Positions 56,653 to 59,344 of a stretch of 59,344 bases of DNA are shown here, piece by piece. Origin of the DNA: Gammaproteobacteria bacterium (GTDB lineage Bacteria > Pseudomonadota > Gammaproteobacteria > Pseudomonadales > Pseudomonadaceae). The notes under the pieces were generated by a model. That model searched no databases. It saw only the letters and a list, made by a program, of their open reading frames with translations, and was not told the DNA's origin. Position numbers and translations under genes: made by a program. How positions within the stretch are numbered: the first letter of the stretch is position 1; the number at the start of each line of letters is the position of its first letter. Location of the stretch: NCBI GenBank assembly GCA_012728415.1, contig JAAYFD010000028.1, positions 1-59,344 on the forward strand. The letters run 5' to 3'.

Positions 56653-59150
56653 AAAAAGGCGACCCCACCGAAGTGAAAAGCCGCCCGCGCAAGGCCGATT
56701 CTACCCTACAAGGCATTATTGGGCCAGTCGCCAACCTGCTGCTGGGAGATCCCAATGCGGCACTCAGTAAACCTACCGAGCTGCGTTTCGGCTCGCATGG
56801 GTCGCTTGCTGTGGATCTGGAAAAGGGTGTCTGGCACGACCACGAAGAGGGCATCGGCGGCGGCGTGCTCGATTTGATTTCAAGAAAGGCTGGCATCACC
56901 ACCCGCGCCGAGCAATTGAGTTGGCTGGAGAAAAACGGGCTGAAAGAACAGAAGCCGACTCAAAGTCTTGCAAGTCCTAAAGTCCTGGTTAAGCCGCAAA
57001 TCGACATCACTTACGCCTACGAGGATGAGGACGGCCGGCTCCTGTTCGAAGTAGTCCGCCTCGATCCTAAAGGCTTTCGCCAGCGCAAGCCGGACGGCAA
57101 AGGCGGCTGGATCTGGTCGGTTAAGGGCGTGCGCCAGGTTCCCTACCACTTGCCGCAACTGATCGAGGCGAACCCTAGCCAGCCGGTGTTCATCGTCGAG
57201 GGCGAGAAAGACGTGCTCCGGCTGGAGTCGCTGGGTCTGGTCGCAACGTGCAATGCAGGCGGCGCTGGCAAGTGGCCGGACGAGCTGAGCAAGCATTTTG
57301 CCGACCGCCGCGTGGTCATCCTGCCCGATAACGACGAGCCTGGGCACAAGCACGCCGCCAAGGTGGCGCACGCGCTCAATATGGCTAATGCGGACGTTCG
57401 CGTCCTGCTGTTGCCTGGCCTGTCTCCTAAGGGCGACGTGTCCGACTGGCTTGATGCAGGCGGAACTGTCGAGCAGCTTCTCGAGCTGGTGGCAGCGCCC
57501 GGCAATCACTTGCCCAAGGATGACGCGCCTACCGAGCAACACGTCGAGCCAGGCGAAGATGATGACGAAAAGCAGAGCCAGGCGTCGCTGCTGGTCAAAT
57601 TCGTCGAGCAACGCTTCGAGCTGTTCCACGACTCAAACAAAGACGTGTTTGTCCGCGACCGCAAGACCGGCGAAGTCCGCAGCCTGGCCAGTCGGCAGTT
57701 CCGCGATTGTCTTGTGGCTGGCTTCTACATGGACACAGGCAAGGCACCCAGAGACCAGTCCATCCGCGAGGCATTAACCACCCTGGCCGGACTTGGTCGA
57801 TTCCACGGCGAACTGCGTGATGTTCATCTGCGCACGGCAGGCGGCAATGGGGAGTATTGGCTCGACCTGGCCGCACCTGGCAGCAGCCGAGCCGTTCGCT
57901 TGCGCGCTGGGCATTGGGAGATCGTCGAGGAAGTCGAGGTCGCCTTCGTTCGCCCGGAGTCTATGCAGCCGCTACCCGATCCGATCCCCGGCGGATCTAT
58001 CGACGCGCTGTGGAGGGTTGCCAACGTGCCGCACGGCTCCCGCCTGCTGGCCCTGACGTGGATGATTGAATGCCTGCGGCCGGAGACACCCTTTCCTGTA
58101 TTGGAGCTGCTAGGCGAGCAGGGGAGCGCCAAGAGCACCACGCAAACAGCCCTGCGCCGGCTGATAGATCCCAACGCCTGCGACCTGCGCGGCGCACCCA
58201 AGACAGTCGAAGATGTTTTCGTATCTGCCGGAGCCTGCGCAATGGTCAGTTACGAAAACATTTCGCACCTGTCGGCACCCATGCAGGACGCGCTGTGTGT
58301 GCTCGCCACCGGAGGCGGATTTGCCAAGCGCAAACTGTACTCCGATACCGAGGAGAGCGTCATCACCGTCAAGCGCCCGATCATTCTCAACGGCATTTCC
58401 GCCGCTGTGACTGCACAGGATCTTGTGGACCGCGCCATTACCATAGAGACGCCTGTCATCACCGAGCGCCAGGAAGTAACCGGCCTGTGGCGAGAGTACG
58501 AGGAGAACCGCGCTCACCTGCTGGGCGCCCTGCTGGATATTGCGGCAAAGGCGCTGGCAGTTCTGCCGGACATGCGCATCCCCGCCGATGACCGTCCGCG
58601 CCTAGTCGAGTTCGCACTCCTCGGAATGGCCGTCGCGAAAGCAGCCGGACACGCCCCCGAGGATTTCATGCGGGAGTTCAACGCCTGCCGGCAAGAGAGC
58701 CTGGCGCGCACTATTGACGCAAGCCCCGTTGCTGCCGCCGTGGTGGATATGATCGAGGCGCGGCCGCAAGGCATAACCGCACCGGCAAAGGAGATCTTGC
58801 TCACCCTGGAGCAATACCGCCCGACCGGCTGCGATTCCTGGCCACGCTCACCCAAAGGACTTGGTGACGCCCTACGCCGAACCGCACCAGCGCTTCGACA
58901 GTTGGGCATCGACTGCAAGTGCCTGGGCAAGATCGGTGGCGTGGTTAAGTGGGAGATAAAAAGAAAGTTACCGAAGCAAAGTCCTGCAAGTCCTGAAGTC
59001 CTGCAAAACACCCAAAAAACAGCCAAGCAGCAGGACATTAGGACATTCAGGACTTCAAGTAGGGACTTATCCCCCGCCGAGACTCCCGCAGAAAATCCGC
59101 AGAATCCGCAGCCGGTAGCGCCAGCAGTTGAATGGACGAGCACGATATGA
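56649..59150 (+). CDS. TOPRIM primase / AAA+ helicase-like protein
   Basis: 833 aa from the ATG at 56649 in the alpA overlap; the open frame upstream is only the alternative frame of alpA. An N-terminal primase-like region (WHDHEEGIGGGVLDLISRKA) is followed by a TOPRIM fold near residues 175-280 (VFIVEGEKDVLRLESLG, ILPDNDEPG, KGDVSDWL), and a C-terminal ATPase domain near 475-680 with Walker A GEQGSAKST and VKRPIILNGIS. It resembles the replication proteins of phage satellites and plasmids, which combine priming and unwinding. The gene has AAGTCCTG repeats at both ends (56961-56988 and 58977-59060). The stop overlaps the next ATG. Confidence 0.85.
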   Translation: MKKGDPTEVKSRPRKADSTLQGIIGPVANLLLGDPNAALSKPTELRFGSHGSLAVDLEKGVWHDHEEGIGGGVLDLISRKAGITTRAEQLSWLEKNGLKEQKPTQSLASPKVLVKPQIDITYAYEDEDGRLLFEVVRLDPKGFRQRKPDGKGGWIWSVKGVRQVPYHLPQLIEANPSQPVFIVEGEKDVLRLESLGLVATCNAGGAGKWPDELSKHFADRRVVILPDNDEPGHKHAAKVAHALNMANADVRVLLLPGLSPKGDVSDWLDAGGTVEQLLELVAAPGNHLPKDDAPTEQHVEPGEDDDEKQSQASLLVKFVEQRFELFHDSNKDVFVRDRKTGEVRSLASRQFRDCLVAGFYMDTGKAPRDQSIREALTTLAGLGRFHGELRDVHLRTAGGNGEYWLDLAAPGSSRAVRLRAGHWEIVEEVEVAFVRPESMQPLPDPIPGGSIDALWRVANVPHGSRLLALTWMIECLRPETPFPVLELLGEQGSAKSTTQTALRRLIDPNACDLRGAPKTVEDVFVSAGACAMVSYENISHLSAPMQDALCVLATGGGFAKRKLYSDTEESVITVKRPIILNGISAAVTAQDLVDRAITIETPVITERQEVTGLWREYEENRAHLLGALLDIAAKALAVLPDMRIPADDRPRLVEFALLGMAVAKAAGHAPEDFMREFNACRQESLARTIDASPVAAAVVDMIEARPQGITAPAKEILLTLEQYRPTGCDSWPRSPKGLGDALRRTAPALRQLGIDCKCLGKIGGVVKWEIKRKLPKQSPASPEVLQNTQKTAKQQDIRTFRTSSRDLSPAETPAENPQNPQPVAPAVEWTSTI
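56961..56988 (+). repeat. AAGTCCTG repeat unit, 5' copy inside the primase gene
   Basis: 28 bases carrying CAAAGTC, GCAAGTCCT and AAAGTCCTG in tandem. They match the 3' copy at 58977-59004 in 25 of 28 bases. Both copies are in the same reading frame (SLASPKVL and SPASPEVL). Confidence 0.7.
58977..59069 (+). repeat. AAGTCCTG repeat cluster, 3' copy
   Basis: Three direct units (58977-59004) are followed at 59031-59069 by inverted units (AGGACATT, AGGACATTC, AGGACTTCAAG, then GGGACTT). Low-complexity linker coding alone does not require exact inverted copies. May be iterons of a replication origin. Confidence 0.6.
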
Positions 59151-59344
59151 CCCTGACGATAATCGAATCGGCCGCCGCCGCTGGCGTCCATCTGGCAGCG
59201 CGTAATGGGCAAATCGAGCTGACGGCCAAGGATAGGCCAGACGCTCAATTGCTGGAGCAGCTGCGCACCCACAAGGCCGCCGTCATCACCGAGCTGGAGC
59301 GCCTGCAATGGTTATGGTTGGAGCGCGTGGCACACCTGCTGCAA
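59147..59344 (+). CDS. TubC N-terminal docking domain-like protein (partial)
   Basis: 66 codons are visible from an ATGA overlap with the primase gene to the window end, still open. MTLTIIESAAAAGVHLAARN, then GQIELTAKDRPDAQLLEQLR, then THKAAVITELERLQ match the small helix-strand docking fold named after TubC, seen in nonribosomal peptide synthases and also beside primase genes of mobile elements. Function in the element is unknown. Confidence 0.7.
   Translation, partial: MTLTIIESAAAAGVHLAARNGQIELTAKDRPDAQLLEQLRTHKAAVITELERLQWLWLERVAHLLQ

Larger units (their letters stand above)
54399..59344. mobile_element. Integrative element, left part (runs off the window)
   Basis: The element starts at the tRNA-Ser-like core and contains, in order, a tyrosine integrase, a 185-aa unknown, an AlpA-type regulator, a TOPRIM/AAA+ primase-helicase and a TubC-docking-like gene, all on the plus strand with ATGA overlaps. 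This layout is that of P4-like satellites or small genomic islands. No structural phage gene or conjugation gene is seen in this part. Confidence 0.8.

Overview
The window looks like a chromosome of a Pseudomonadaceae member of moderate GC, not a P. aeruginosa-type high-GC genome. The evidence is gene order and protein features: gyrA-serC-pheA-hisC-(tyrA-aroA fusion)-cmk-rpsA, a GyrA with the acidic C-terminal insertion seen in pseudomonads, fabA-fabB, an AmrZ-like Arc repressor, a MoxR/DUF58/TgpA cluster, tusDCBE followed by a ybiB-like gene, and pdxH/small membrane protein/SlyB-like lipoprotein/Pha antiporter in the order I recall for Pseudomonas. The species cannot be named from sequence alone; a Halopseudomonas-like lineage is a guess.

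Layout. 1-820: the tail of a DDE transposase and a decayed stretch leading to the gyrA promoter. 821-11598: gyrA and an aromatic amino acid, histidine and serine block ending in cmk and rpsA, genes often packed with 4-bp or longer overlaps. 11669-19605: glutaredoxin-like protein, phosphopantetheinyl transferase, cysB, SCP2-like protein, sohB, an acuI-type reductase, fabAB (minus strand) and an auxin-carrier-family permease. 19793-24173 (minus): a TRAP-TAXI transporter operon (binding lipoprotein, DUF1850 protein, fused membrane subunit) preceded by a Dnr-like Crp/Fnr regulator without FeS-ligand cysteines at its N-terminus. 24359-33351: gpsA, DUF4389 protein, sixA, a hydrolase, DUF4892 protein, an AI-2E/PerM family protein, a small lipoprotein and moxR-DUF58-tgpA. 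33498-39444: a four-gene RND efflux operon (adaptor, pump, DUF2892 membrane protein, TolC-like channel). 39736-44944: tusDCBE, ybiB, amrZ, an OmpA-like lipoprotein, pdxH and small envelope genes. 45184-50899: a six-gene Pha/Mnh Na+(K+)/H+ antiporter operon.

50900-53528 is a zone of gene decay. A frameshifted, 5'-truncated MFS transporter and a 5'-truncated selU meet head to head at about 51620, as expected if one deletion removed both 5' halves. A PAS protein is intact, azlD is intact, and azlC carries an in-frame amber codon. yccA follows.

From about 54399 to the end is the left part of an integrated mobile element. It begins at what looks like the last 15 bases of a tRNA-Ser gene (minus strand), with the tRNA terminator still lying outside the element. 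It carries a tyrosine integrase, an unrecognised 185-aa protein, an AlpA-type regulator, a large TOPRIM/AAA+ primase-helicase and the start of a TubC-docking-like protein, and runs off the window. Three sequence signals stand out here: a tandem 12-mer before int, a 9-bp inverted repeat surrounding the alpA ribosome binding site that shares a motif with the int leader, and a 28-bp near-repeat of AAGTCCTG units at both ends of the primase gene. No tRNA, rRNA or CRISPR array was found in the window.
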